A stretch of DNA of 64,000 nt from Prorocentrum cordatum (lineage: Eukaryota; Sar; Dinophyceae; Prorocentrales; Prorocentraceae). The DNA is taken from contig CAUYUJ010014186.1 in assembly GCA_963575745.1 (NCBI GenBank), forward strand, positions 226,001-290,000. The letters run 5' to 3'. The notes below the pieces were generated by a model that searched no databases, was not told where the DNA came from, and saw only the letters and a program-made list of their open reading frames with translations. The stretch's first letter is position 1. Each line of letters starts with the position of its first letter. A program made the translations under genes and the position numbers. Positions 22,420-33,900 of this stretch are shown in pieces.

Positions 22420-23540
22420 TTCTGGCGAAGCGATCTCGAGATAGATGGCACTTGAGACAGGGCGACGTGGAGGAGGAGCGACGAGATGGAGGCTTGGAGG
22501 AAGCGGAGGTGGAGAGGACGTGGAGGTGGAGTGGGGGGAAAGCGAGGAAGAAAGGAGGATGAGCAATGATGATAGTTGGCTATCGAAGGTGCGCTTCACC
22601 TGCGGAGCCCAACGAAGGGGCTGCCGCTCTTTCTGGCGCGATGGGGCCCCTCGCCGCAAGCTGATTCTGCCCGCTCGCCCTGACCCGCTCCTCGCCGCCC
22701 GTCCTAGTTCCTGTCTCTTGAGTTGGGCTCGGGTTTCGAGCTGATGGGGCCTCCTGCCGCATGGGGCCCGCAGAGGGCAGCAGGGGAATCAGCTCGGAGG
22801 TGGCAAGTGCGAGGATCGCGCTTGAGGACGGAGAGAAAAACAACGTTGGTCATCGATGACATCGCCGATACATTGGCAGTGTGGTTCCGTCACGGCTTGA
22901 TGTAAGCATGCCCCGTCTACCCTCCCCGCCGAGTAATGCCATGCTACATGCGTTATCACTAGTTGAAGTGTTCACGTCAAGCGTGCTCCACGCATTCATG
23001 CTTTATCATGCCTGCTATTACTGATGCGTGTTCCGTTGGAGCCCAGAGAGTGAGTGCACGCCCGAAAGACGCATCAGTGTGTTATTCCATTCATGGTGGT
23101 CGTGCACGCGTGTTGCCGTCATGCCGCGTCGTCCTCCGTCCCTCCCCTCCCGCCCTCCCACGACCGCCGCCCTCCCTCCTCCCACTCCCTTGTTCCCGCT
23201 CGACTGCCCCCCTTTTAGACGCCGAATTGGGCCTGAGGGCCCGTTGTGTTCGCAGGGGTTCTGGCCTACTGCCCGCCCACATCTGACCCCGATGCAATCG
23301 GCGCATGTGAACTTGATCCGATCGCTCCTCTAAAGTCGCTCTTGACCATCATACGCGGGAACCAAGACGATCTTTACCGATCGAGTTGCCTAAAGGTCTT
23401 TCGCCCCGTTCGTTTTGACGAATCGTTTGCTTGCTGGAGTGTCGCTGCCGTTCGTCTTGACGCAACGGCCTCTCTACAGACCAGACCCCCCCGCACAGAC
23501 TCAACGTAGAAAACGTAGGCGCATAGAGTCGGGCCCCTTA
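22420..23540. other. no supported gene
   Basis: Mixed sequence without a convincing frame. A GGAGG-rich patch lies at 22465-22560. Confidence 0.4.
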
Positions 23541-23547
23541 GGAGGCG

Positions 23548-23841
23548 ATGGCCGCGGCGCAGCAGGGCGCGGAGCCCGCCGAGGCGCAGCAGGCGCTCGA
23601 GCTGCTCATCCACATAAGGCAGATGGCGCAGGACGCGTCGCATAAATTCGCGGCCACGCGGCGCGCCAGCGCGAAGGGCGAGGGCGAGGCCGGAGAAGGA
23701 GGGGCGGCGGAGGAGGCCGAGGACGTCTCGGGCGAGGCGAAGTGGATCATGGCGGTCAATCGCTTTCCTGGGCTGAAGGGGGCCCTGAAGGTGCTGCGCC
23801 GCAACGTCGCGCCGGTGGCAGCGGGCGTCGCGATGCTGTGA
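23548..23841 (+). CDS. small hypothetical helical protein (97 aa)
   Basis: An ATG-led frame reads AQQALELLIHIRQMAQDASH, then an acidic Gly/Glu linker, then AKWIMAVNRFPGLKGALKVL and RRNVAPVAAGVAML. Two amphipathic helices around an acidic linker are likely. The clear ATG and stop and the non-random hydrophobic spacing favour a real small gene or exon; a GC-rich chance frame cannot be excluded. No family is recognised. Confidence 0.35.
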   Translation: MAAAQQGAEPAEAQQALELLIHIRQMAQDASHKFAATRRASAKGEGEAGEGGAAEEAEDVSGEAKWIMAVNRFPGLKGALKVLRRNVAPVAAGVAML

Positions 23842-23849
23842 GATCAAGC

Positions 23850-24620
23850 CACGCGGTCGAAAACCGCGAAGGAGGTGGAGCGCCCAGCGTTCCTCGGCAC
23901 GGGCCCGAAGACGGGGGGGCATGGCGATTCGCAGAAGCCGCGCTGAGCACGGCAACTGCGGCTTCGCCGCCCGCCCGAGGCTCGCGCGCCCCGTTGGCCT
24001 CGCCTCCCGCGGCCTCCGTCGATCTCGACCCCGACCTCTGTCGACCTCGGACTTCCCAGACGATACTCGAGCGGCGTTTAAGTTTGGGGCTGCGCTAGCA
24101 CGGCACGGGGCCCAGCGCTTCTCCAGAGGGGAGGGGGGGGGGGGGGGGCGCCCCTGCGCAGAGCCACGCCTGCAGAGTGGGGGCGCGCAGAGACGGGGCC
24201 GAGGCGCGGCTGTCTCGCCGCCCTCGCGACCGCGCCCCCAATCCAGGCACCTGCAGATTTTGCGCGTCGCGCCGCGCGGTTTCGCGTGGTAGATTGGGCC
24301 CCCCGCGAGACTTTCTAGTTATCGGGGGCAGCGGCGCTCACCGAGGGGGGCAGCGTCGTCGTCGAGGGCGGGGCGGGGCGCGCCTTGCGCGCCGAAGGGG
24401 CCGGCCCCTTGCAGCAGCGGCCCGCGCGACCCTGGGCCTTCCTGCAGCCGCCCGGGCCAGTGCTCTGACGCGGGCAGAGAAGGTGGCGAACGAGACACCA
24501 TCAGCGATTCGAAGCGAATTTCAAGCTGGCGGGGAGAAAGTCAGGAGCGGGGAGGCCGGAGCACAGCGACGGGAAAGAGGAACGGGGGAGCCGATAACTA
24601 AAAATTAGCCTGGTGAAGGA
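23850..24620. other. no supported gene
   Basis: GC-rich sequence with only Arg/Ala/Gly-rich frames. A poly-G run lies at about 24132-24149. Confidence 0.4.
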
Positions 24621-24673
24621 CCCAACCACATGCAGTTGTTAGCAAAACCGTGGTTGTATGCACCGCATTCTGA

Positions 24674-24945
24674 GGAGCTCCCCATGGGGCCGCGAAGCGT
24701 GTGAGGGGTGTGCCAAACATTGTCTGCTGGGCGCTGGGGTGTGCCAAACTGACGCATGCGGGCGGTGGCGCTGGGGTCTTCGGTGGAGCTCCCAATAGGG
24801 CCACGAAGCGTGTGAGGGGTGTGTCGAAATAGGCGTGGGTGACGCGTGCGGGCGGTGGCACTGCGGCCTTCGGTGGAATTCCCTATGGGGGCACGAAACG
24901 TGTGAGGTGTTTGCCGACATGGGCGCGGGCGACGCATGCGAGCTG
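24674..24945 (+). repeat. ~90-bp tandem minisatellite, three copies
   Basis: Copies start at 24674, 24786 and 24876 (GAGCTCCCCATGGGG, GAGCTCCCAATAGGG, GAATTCCCTATGGGG), each followed by CACGAAGCGTGTGAGG-type sequence and GACGC[AG]TGCG. The first interval is 112 bp because of an extra ~22-bp segment containing a second GTGTGCCAAAC. Confidence 0.8.
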
Positions 24946-25381
24946 GTTCGCCATGGGCCCCGTCCTCAACTCAAAGATAAGACGCTTTACTCTGGCCCCT
25001 CATAGCCCCCAGGCCCCCCCCCCCCCCTGTCGGTGCTTATTCCTATCCTTCGCAGGTAATCGACGTAAGTTTGCGTCTGAAGTTCTGCTGGATCTTCCGA
25101 CGCTGCGCGGGCTCAAGGGCATAATTTGTAGTGTCCGACGCGCCGCGAGATTAAAACAAACATGGCCACGGAACGGAGAAGTGGAGGGGAGGAGGGCAGG
25201 AGGAGAAGCATACGTGGGAGGCAGAAGAGGGCGATGGGCCGAGAAGGCGGAGGGGGGGGGGGGAGAAGGGGGATGGGGAAGAGGGGGGCGCAGGAGGCTT
25301 GGACGGGCAGAGAGGGGCACCATAATATTAAGACAGACAGAGGAGGGGGGCAAGTCCCCCTCCTGATCCCCCCTTCGCCCT

Positions 25382-25654
25382 CTAGTTGACCGTGGTCCCC
25401 CCATCTTTTTTGATTCCTGTAGCTGTGCCTGCGGGAACACGCACGGCGGGATCGAAAACCACGGCGCGAGAACATTTATGGGAAACCATGTAGGAACCAT
25501 CAGACCTCATTGCTTCCATAGCCATTTTTGCTCCAGCTGTTTCGGCAATGTAGTTTTCATATCTGGCCATCGCTTCGCCTATGTTCGGCGACCCAAATAT
25601 TGGCGGCGATGAGCCAGCCCAAGTGGCTGGACATGGTGTTTTCGGTGAAGACAT
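25382..25654 (-). CDS. hypothetical protein segment
   Basis: On the minus strand the reading ARYENYIAETAGAKMAMEAM and SRAVVFDPAVRVPAGTATGI has natural composition, ending at TAG 25382-25384. The likely start is the ATG near 25567. Upstream, the minus-strand frames lose coherence. It lies antisense to a weaker plus-strand frame, so the coding strand is not certain. No homology is recognised. Confidence 0.3.
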   Translation of the reverse strand: MSSPKTPCPATWAGSSPPIFGSPNIGEAMARYENYIAETAGAKMAMEAMRSDGSYMVSHKCSRAVVFDPAVRVPAGTATGIKKDGGTTVN

Positions 25655-26036
25655 GGACGGCGGCGAAGGCTTGATCGCGGCCGCTCCAGCTCCCAGAATG
25701 CGATGTAGACCTCCTGCGGCCGGTCATGAGGCGATAACGATATTCTTTCTTGTTTCGCGCCGCAGTGGGTTCTGGCAAGATGAATTTCGAGATGGCGACG
25801 ACGACGGCAATGAGAGGGAGTTCGTCGGCATTGCACTGGGGCATTGGAAATGTGGACATGCGGAGGAAGACCCACCGCAAGATGAGACGACCCTGCGATC
25901 GCACGCAGAGACGCACGCGACGCGCTGCCCGACCCACTTTATCAGCTACGCGGCGGTTCGGGCACACAAGTTAGAATGGCCTGTCAGTTTAGAGGGTTCG
26001 ACATCGCCGATCTTGCCGCCGAGAGTTTCGACATAA

Positions 26037-26780
26037 CGTATTCTCGGAGGGGCGACGGTCGGCGAGTTCGCTGCCGATGTCCTAGCTCGCTGCGGCCTGG
26101 GTGCGCGCCAGCAGTACTGCACCGTCGCGCTTGGCCCTGGGCCGGCGGTCGCGGTGTGCGAGCGCTCGCAGACGGCCGTGCGTTGCGTGCCTTTCGGATC
26201 GGATCTCCCACTGCGAAGAATGCTATGCGATGTCAGCCCTGGCCCCTACCTTTGCCAGCAGTATCGCAAGCGACATCCCGTCGCGGATGCTGCTGCAGCA
26301 CGTGCCCCCGCGTAGCGCGCGCTTGTGGCGGTGGCCCGCCCGCGTCGGCAGGCGCCCGTCAGCGTTGAATGCGCGGCGCGGCTGTTGGAAGCCACGAAGA
26401 CCATCAAAGATCTGAGGTTCTGTGAATCAGCAGCGCTCGCGTGGAGCAAAGTCCTTCTCGGCAAAGAGGCAGGTTCCGCACGTGGCGCCCAGATGCAGCG
26501 CATGGACAGAGAAGTACTGCGACAAGCCAGGTACAGGTTTGACATCGCATCGGCGTTGGCTTTCAGGCAGTTCTTCCAGACCTTACCAATGCACATGGTA
26601 ACCGTATGCTTATGGATTGTTGCGAGCCCCCGGTGGAAAGCTACGGGACTGCTGGCAATCGAAAGGCTGCCGCCTCTGCCGCCGACCCCAAAGGAGGTCC
26701 CCCGTGCAGTTGAATTCATGGCTTGGGAACTTTCTCATGCAGGGGTCAAGGGGGTGCCTTCCTGCGTTCGTTTAGGTTAG
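26037..26780 (+). pseudogene. hypothetical protein with an in-frame TAG
   Basis: One frame reads GEFAADVLARCGLGARQQYC through RCVPFGSDLPLRRMLCDVSP, meets TAG at 26313-26315, and continues in the same frame as VECAARLLEATKTIKDLRFC, MDREVLRQARYRFDIASALA and FRQFFQTLPMHMVTVCLWI. Both sides have balanced composition, so a nonsense change (or a short intron) in a former gene is the simplest reading. Function unknown. Confidence 0.35.
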
Positions 26781-27063
26781 GCGTTTGTGTTTTTTGTCGG
26801 GGCGACGGTCCTGAGATGCCCTCTCGGGGTTCGCTCCAGTTGTCCGGCGACTTCAGGTTCCTGGCGCCCAGAGGGTATGTTGGGCAGTATTTGGTAGATC
26901 TTGGGTTCTTTTCCAAGCATTTGGAGGCCAGGTTGGGCTTCTGCGGGGCCGTGTCCTCTTCTTCCGCGACTTTTCGGCTTCTCCTCGTTCTCTTTCCCGT
27001 CGCTTCCTCCCCCTCCTCCCCCTCCTCCTTGGATTTTTGGCCTTCGCTCCTCGTGCGGCTCAC

Positions 27064-27535
27064 ATGATGATCATGTCGATGATGATGATGATGATGACGA
27101 CGACGCTACCGACGACGACGACGGCGTCGACGATGATGATGATGCTGATGACGCTGATGATGGTGATGGTGATGGTGATGCTGGTTATGATGAGGATGAT
27201 GATTATTATTATCATGATGATGATGGGGATGATGAAGAAGAACATGATGGTGATGATGCTGGTGATGATGATGGTGATGATAATGATGGTGATGGTGATG
27301 GTGGATGATGATGATACTGATGCTGATGTTGATGCTGATGATGCTGCTGATGCTGATGATGGTGGTGGTGGTAGCTGTAGTGGTGGTCATGATGATGGTG
27401 ATGATTATGATAAGGAGTAGTATTATTATCATGATGATGACGATGATGACGATGATGACGATGATGATGGCGATGATGGTGTTGATGGTGATGCTGATGA
27501 TGGGGATGCTGATGATGATGATGATGATCCTAACT
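27064..27535 (+). repeat. GAT/ATG trinucleotide array
   Basis: About 470 bp of imperfect GAT repeat with GGT, GCT and GTT variants. The Asp-rich and Met-rich frames are artefacts. Confidence 0.95.
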
Positions 27536-27540
27536 TCGAG

Positions 27541-27840
27541 ATGCCACGCAACAGGTTGTCAGGCCAGTTTGACCTGAGACATCCTGGCAACCTGCAACGC
27601 TTAGCTCCCACATGCCCTGTCCTGATGTGGTCCTGCCTGTTTCGCCCGAGAATCCCTCGCGCTTCTGAGGTCGGAGATGCCCCGAGAGGCCACGCAACGC
27701 GTTGTCCGGCCAGTTTAGCCTGAGCCACCCCCGCAACTGTGGATTCGGAGACCCCCTGACCGGAGGTGGTCTCTCCAATATCGCTTGAAACATCCTCGCA
27801 GCACGTCGGGGCGGACATTTCCTGACCCTGTCAGGTTGGA
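27541..27840 (+). repeat. 146-bp tandem duplication
   Basis: GCCACGCAAC at 27543 and 27689 begin two copies sharing GTTGTC, GGCCAGTTT, CCTGAG, CATCC/CACCC and GCAAC. A weak third copy starts near 27795. Confidence 0.65.
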
Positions 27841-27844
27841 TAAT

Positions 27845-28785
27845 GATAGTATTCCCTACCTAGGCTCTGCCTAGAAGGGTTATTACCCCGTGGTTCCCCC
27901 AGTGACGTCCCCTTAGCTTAGCGTTGCTTATTTCATCTTAGCTTAGCTTATTTCATCTTAGCTAAGCTTAGTTCAGCCGAAGCTCAGGTTTATCTTAGCT
28001 TAGCTTACCTTCATCTTAGTTCCGCCGAGCCTTAGCATAGCACAGCGCAGCATAGCATAGCAGAGCGTAGCACAGCATAGCGCAGCACATAATATCATAG
28101 CACAGCATAGCATAGCATAGCATAGCATAGCATAGCGCAGCATAGCATAGCATAGCATAGCATAGCATAGCATAGCGCAGCACAGCACAGCACAGCATAG
28201 CACAGCGCAGCATAGCATAGCATAGCATAGCAGATCATAACATAGCACAGCAGCAAAACAAAGGCAAAGCAACAGCAGCGACAGCAAAGCAAAGCACAAG
28301 CAACGCGAAACAAAGCAAAGCAAAAGCAAAAGCAAAGCAAAGGAAAGGCAAAGCAAAGCTCGTGTGTGCCAGCCGCGTTGCCAGTTTAGTTTTCTGTTCG
28401 GGTAATTCGCATGGGTGTAATTCCCTACCTAGGCTCTGCCTAGAGGGTCAGCTTAGCTTAGCTTAGCATAGCGCAGCGCTGCATTAGCATAGCATAGCAT
28501 AGCATAACATAGCCAAGCATAGCAGAGCAGAGCATATCATAGTTCATCATATCATAGCATAGCATAGCATAGCTTAGCATAAGATAACATAGCATAGCCT
28601 AGCCTAGCATAGCGCAGCTTAGCATAGCATAGCATAGCATAGCTTTGCATAGCACAGCGCAGCATGACATATCATAGCTTTGCATATCACATCATAGCAT
28701 AGCATAGCGCAGCATAGCATAGCATAGCATAGCGCAGCATAGCATGACATAGCATAGCATAGCATAACAACTAATGCTGCTTTCC
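27845..28785 (+). repeat. CTTAG / AGCAT pentanucleotide arrays
   Basis: CTTAG-type repeats (27905-28020) pass into CATAG/AGCAT pentamers (28033-28245), an AAAGC/CAAAG stretch (28250-28360) and a second AGCAT array (28450-28770). The phrase AATTCCCTACCTAGGCTCTG with a TCTAG-type end precedes both parts, at about 27850 and 28420, so the whole ~570-bp block looks duplicated. Confidence 0.9.
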
Positions 28786-28832
28786 TAGGGGCTCCAACTT
28801 CCAGGTAGGGTCGCATTGGGGTAATTTTTATA

Positions 28833-29340
28833 TTGATGATGATGGTGATGATGATGGTGGTGGTGGTGATGATGGTGATGATAATGATGGTGATGATGTT
28901 GATGTCGATGATGACGATGAGCAGGATGATGATGATGATGACGATGGTTATGACGATGATGATGATGATGATGCTGATGCTAAGGGTGATGAGAATGATG
29001 GTCATGGTGGTGTCGATTGTGATGATAATGATGTTGCTGATGACGATGAGCATGAGGATGATGATGATGCTGCTGATGCTGATGCTGCTGATGAGGAAGA
29101 GGATGGTGATGGAGATGGTGATGGTGACGGTGGTCATTATGATGATGAGGATGATGGTGATGGAGATGGTTACGATGACGGTGATCATGGTGATGAGCAT
29201 GAGGATGAGGATGAGGATGCTGGTGATAATATTGTTGATGATGGTGACGTTGATGATGGTGATGGTGATGGTGTCGCTGACGATGACGATCACGATGATG
29301 ATGGTGATGATGATGATGCTGATGATGACCGTCGCTCTGA
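28833..29340 (+). repeat. GAT/ATG trinucleotide array adjoining the helicase fragment
   Basis: An imperfect GAT array with GGT, GCT, GAC and GAG variants runs in frame into the helicase-like sequence at about 29345, replacing whatever encoded the helicase N-terminus. Confidence 0.95.
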
Positions 29341-29344
29341 CCGA

Positions 29345-30892
29345 TCATATTGATCGAAGCGACGACAAAAACTTGCTGCGCGGCCGCGCGGGCCATGTGC
29401 AGTCTTGGATTTGCGACGGGGGTGGCGTGAGCGACCAAGTCACGCGCGGCGGAGAGACCATATTGAAAAAGACGCCGAAAGTGATTTTCGCGATGTTCGA
29501 CGAAGGCGATGACGGGAACGGCGGCAGGAAGCCGTGCCAGCGGACGATCGAGGGATTGAAGACACCCGGCTTGCACCCCGTGGTTCCGCAGAAGAAGGAT
29601 TGGTTCGTGGACAAGGGCCGTCCGCATCCGCGACTCAAAGTCAAAAGACGGCAGTTCCCACTGGCCCCAGCCTTCGGAGCGACGGCCCATGCGGCGCAGG
29701 GGCAGACGTTCAAGCGGGGTGTTATAGTGGACTTGAGCATCGGCGGGGGCACGTCACCTCTGTCGAGCTACGTGGCACTGACGCGGGTGCAGCGCCGTGA
29801 GGACATGCTGACCTTTCGCCCCTTCGACATTGCGCCGTATCAGAGGAAGGACGAACGGAAGGGCCCAGACTTGTTGCTGCGCACGTTGCGCGGGGAAGTC
29901 TTGGACTGGGAGGCGATAGAGAAGGAGTTCATGCCGTCCGGTAGGCGCGCGGTCTGCGGGTGCACGAAGTACAAGAACATGTACCCAACGGTCGGGCAGT
30001 GGAGCCGCGCAGATGGGCTCCGCGTGTGCACCGTGTGCCTGGAAGACAAGAAGAGGGCGGGCACGCCGTGGCAATGCGTGGAGTGGTCTATGGAAGCGCC
30101 AGGAGGCTTTCCACGCGTCACAGCACCACCCGTCGAAGTTGACCACGCGGCGCTGCGCAGACTGCCCCGCAAGACGGAGTTGCCGCGTGTGCGAGAGTCG
30201 GAAGTACGAAGAGGCGTTCGCGCACGACCAGTGGGGGCTGGCAGGGAACAGCCGGTGCAAAGGGGGGGTGTGCGCATAATGTTTCGAGCTGAAGCGGAAG
30301 CTTCAGTGCTCCCGCTGCGGGGAGGAGAAGCTGCCAGCGGCATTCCAGAAAGCGGACATTCACAACGATGAGCGGCTTTGCAAGGAGTGCCGAAAGACGG
30401 CGAGACAGGAGGAGAAGGAGCGTGCCGAAGAGATGAAAGTGCTTCTGTGCGTAGGGTGCGGGGCGCAAAAACGCGGCGAGGAATTCACTGACCACGCGGG
30501 CAAGGGAGAGTGAGGCCGGGCGGAAGTGCCGCGCGTGCATGGAAGCAGATGCTCAGGCGCGCCTACAGGAATCGCGGTTCTGCGCGGAATGCGGCCGCGA
30601 GAAGGAGGAGAGCCAGTTCTCCCCGTGGATGTGGAGGGGCGTCGCAGCCACAAAGCGGAGGTGCAAGCGCTGCGTCGAGTCTGGACGAACCCCGCGCGGG
30701 CAGTGGAGATGCATCGGATGCAAAAGGACAATCGGGATTATAGAGTTTAGCACGTGGCTGAGTGGGCGGTCTGTCACGAAACCAAACGGAAAGCAGCGAT
30801 GTAATGGGTGCTACGCAGAGCAAAGAAACGCTGAGAAGAGGATCGCCGAAGCCAACGCCGAGGCGATGGTAAAGGCGAAGCGTGGAAAGTGA
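29345..30892 (+). pseudogene. Pif1-like helicase C-terminus followed by about seven Stc1-type zinc modules, broken
   Basis: The 5' part encodes the C-terminal helicase region: ATAHAAQGQT (29682-29710) and SYVALTRVQ (29764-29790) match the late motifs of Pif1/RecD-type superfamily 1 helicases. The Walker A lobe is absent; the GAT array takes its place. From about 29950 on, CxxC...(W/F)...CxxC modules repeat: CTVC, CADC, CRVC, CSRC/CKEC, CVGC/CRAC, CAEC/CKRC, CIGC/CNGC. These resemble Stc1-family zinc modules. The reading shifts +1 near 30080 (a Cys of CVEC is lost) and again near 30500, with a TAA at 30277 inside a CxxC. Inference: a decayed member of a multicopy helicase-Stc1 family, possibly spread by mobile elements. 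Confidence 0.7.
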
Positions 30893-30997
30893 GCAGCGCG
30901 GTGCTGCGTCGGGGAGGTGGACGGCAGAGCGGTTTCGAGCGCGAGGTGGTCGGGCGTGTGAGGGAGGGTGGGTGGAGTGCGGGGTGGGTGGTAGAGT

Positions 30998-33900
30998 GTC
31001 GGGCGAGAAATTGTCGAGTGGGGTGGCCCAAGACCAGAGGTCCCAGGGCGGAGTGGGGGTGTCGGACGAGGTCGACGGCGGGGCGGCTTCGAGCGAGAAA
31101 TTGTCCGGTGGGGTGGCCCACGAACAGAGGTTCCAGGGCGGGGTGGGGGTCTCGGACCAGGTCGACGGCGGGGCAGGCTCGGGCAAGAAATTATCGGGTG
31201 GGGTGGCCCAAGAACAGAGGTCCCAGGGCGAGGTGGGGGTGTCGGACCAGGTCGACGGCACCAGTTTCGGGCGAGAGATTGCCGGGTGGGGTGGCTCAAG
31301 AACAGAGGTTCCAGGGCGGGGTGGGGGTGTCGGACCAGGTCGACGGCGGGGCGGTTGTCGGGTGGGGTTGCCCAAAAACAGTGGTCCAATGGCGGGGTGG
31401 GGGAGTCGAACCAGGTCGACGGCGGGGCGGCTTCGGGCGAGAAGTTGTTGGGTCGGGCGGCCCAAGAACGAGGTGGCCCAAGAACAGAAGTCCCAGGGCG
31501 GGGTGGGGGTGTTGGACTAGGTCACCGGCGGGGCGGTTTCGGGCGAGAAATTGCCGGGTGGGGCGGCCCAAGAACAGAGGTCCCAGGGCGGGGTGGGGGT
31601 GTCGGACCAGGTCGACGGCGGGGCGGTTGGGGCGAGAAATTGTAGAATGGGGTGGCCCAAGAACAGAGGCCAGGGCGGGGGGGGTGTCGGACCAGGTCGA
31701 CGGCTTTCGGGCGAGAAATGTCGGGTGGGGTGGCCAAGAACAGAGGTCCCAGGGCGGGGTGGGGGTGTCGAACCAGGTCGACGGCGGGGCGGTTTCGGGC
31801 GAGAAATTGTCGGGTGGGGTGGCCCAAGAGCAGAGGTCCAAGGGCGGGGTGGTGGTGTCGGACCAGGTCGACGGCGGGGCAGTTTCGGGCGAGAAATTGT
31901 CGGGCGGGGTGGCCCAAGAACGTCCCAGGGCGGGGTGGGCGTGTCAGACCAGGTCGACGGCGGAGCGGTTTCGGGCGAGAAATTGTCGGGTCGGGTGGCC
32001 CAAGAGCAGAGGTCCCAGGGCGACGTGGGGGTGTCGGACCAGGTCGACAGCGGGGCGGCTTCGGGCGAGAAATTGTCGATTGGGGTGGCTCAGTAGCAGA
32101 GGTCCCAGAGCGGGGTGGGGGTGTCGGACCAGGTCGACGGCGGGCCGGTTTCGGGCGAGAATTTGTCGGGTGGGGTGGCTCAAGAACAGAGGTCCCAGGG
32201 CGAGGTGGGGGTGTCGGACCAGGTCGACGGCGGGGCGGTTTCGGGCGAGAAATTGTCGGTTGGGGTGGCCAGAACAGTGGTCCCAGGCGGGGTGGGGGTG
32301 TCGGACCAGGTCGACGGCGGGGCGGTTTCGGGCGAGAAATTGTCGGGTGGGGTGGCCCAAGAACAGAGGTCCCAGGGCGAGGTGGGGGGGTGTCGGACCA
32401 GGTCGACGGCGGGGCAGTTTCGGGCGAGAAATTGTCGGGTGGGGAGGCCCAAGAACAGAGGTCGCAGGGCGGGGTGGGGGGGTCGGACCAGGTCGACGGC
32501 GGGGCGGTTTCGGGCGAAAAATTGTCAAGTGGGGTGGCCCGAGAACAAATGTCCCAGGGCGAGGTGGGGGTGTCGGACCAGGTCGACGGCGGGCCGGTTT
32601 CGGGCGAGAAATTGACGGTTGAGGTGGCTCAAGAACAGAGGTCCCAGCGCGGGGTGGGGGTGTCGGACCAGGTCGACGGCGGGGCGGTTTCGGGCGAGAA
32701 ATTGTCGGGTGGGGCGACCCAAGAACGGAGGTCCCAGGGCGGGGTGAAGAGTGTCGGACCAGGTCGACGGCGGGGCGGTTTCGGGAGAGAAATTGTCGGG
32801 TGCGGTGGCCCATGAAAAGGTCCCAGGGCGAGGTGGGGGTGTCGGACCAGGTCGACGGCGGGGCGGTTTCGGGCGAGGAATTGTCGAGTGGGGTGGCCCA
32901 AGAACAGTGATCCCAGGGCGGGGGGGGGGCCGGACGTGGCCCAAGAACAGAGGTCCCAGGGCGAGGCGGGGGTGTCGGACCAGGTCGACGGCGGGGCGGT
33001 TTCGGGCGAGGAATTGACGGTTGGGGTGGTTCAAGAACAGGATCCCAGGGCGGGGTGGGGGTGTCGCGCCAAGTCGACGGCGGGGCGGTTTCGGGCGAGA
33101 AATTGTCGGGTGGGGCGGCTCACGAACAGAGGTCCCAGGGCGAGGTGGGGGTGTCGGACCAGGTCGACGGCGGGACAGTTTCGGGCGAGAAATTGTCGGG
33201 TGGGGTGGCCCAAGAACAGAGGTCCAGGGCGGGGTGGGGTGTCGGACCAGGTCGACGGCGGGGCGGTTTCGGGCAGAAATTGTCGGGTGGGGTGGCCCAA
33301 GAACAGTGGTCCCAGGGCGGGGGCGGGGTGGGGGTGTCGGACCAAGTCGACGGCGAGGCGGTTTCGGGCGAGAAATTGTCGGGTGGGGGTGGCCCAAGGA
33401 CAAAGGTCTTAGGGCGGACTGGGAGTGTCGGACCAGGTCGACGGCGGGACAGTTTCGGGCGAGAAATTGTCGGGTGTGGTGGCCCGAGAAGAGAGATCCC
33501 AGAACGGGGTGGGGGTGTCGGACCAGGTCGACGGCGGGGTGGCTTCGGGCGAGAAATTGTTGGGTGGGGTGGCCCAAGAACAGCGGTCCCTGGGCGGGTT
33601 GAGTGTGTCGGACCAGGTCGACGGCGGGGCGGTTTCGGACGAGAAATGGTCGGGTGGGGTGGCTCAAGAACAGATGTCCCAGAGCGGGGTGGGAATGTCG
33701 GACCAGGTCGACGGCGGGGCGGTTTCGGGCGAGAAATTGTCGGGTGGGGTGGCCCAAGAGCAGAGGTCCCAGGGCGGGGTGGGCGTGTCGGACCAGGTCG
33801 ATGGCGGGGCGGTTTCGGGAGAGAAATTGTCGGGTGGGGTGGGCCAAGAACAGAGGTCCCAGGGCGAGCTGGGGGTGTCGGACCAGGGCGACGGCGGGGC

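Noticed and set aside
28000-28356. Cys/Leu/Ala-rich minus-strand frames
   Set aside because: Translations of AGCAT pentamers.
31290-31300. TGGCTCAAG in minisatellite units, resembling the SL 3' end
   Set aside because: It is a one-base variant of the unit's usual TGGCCCAAG and has no further SL match.
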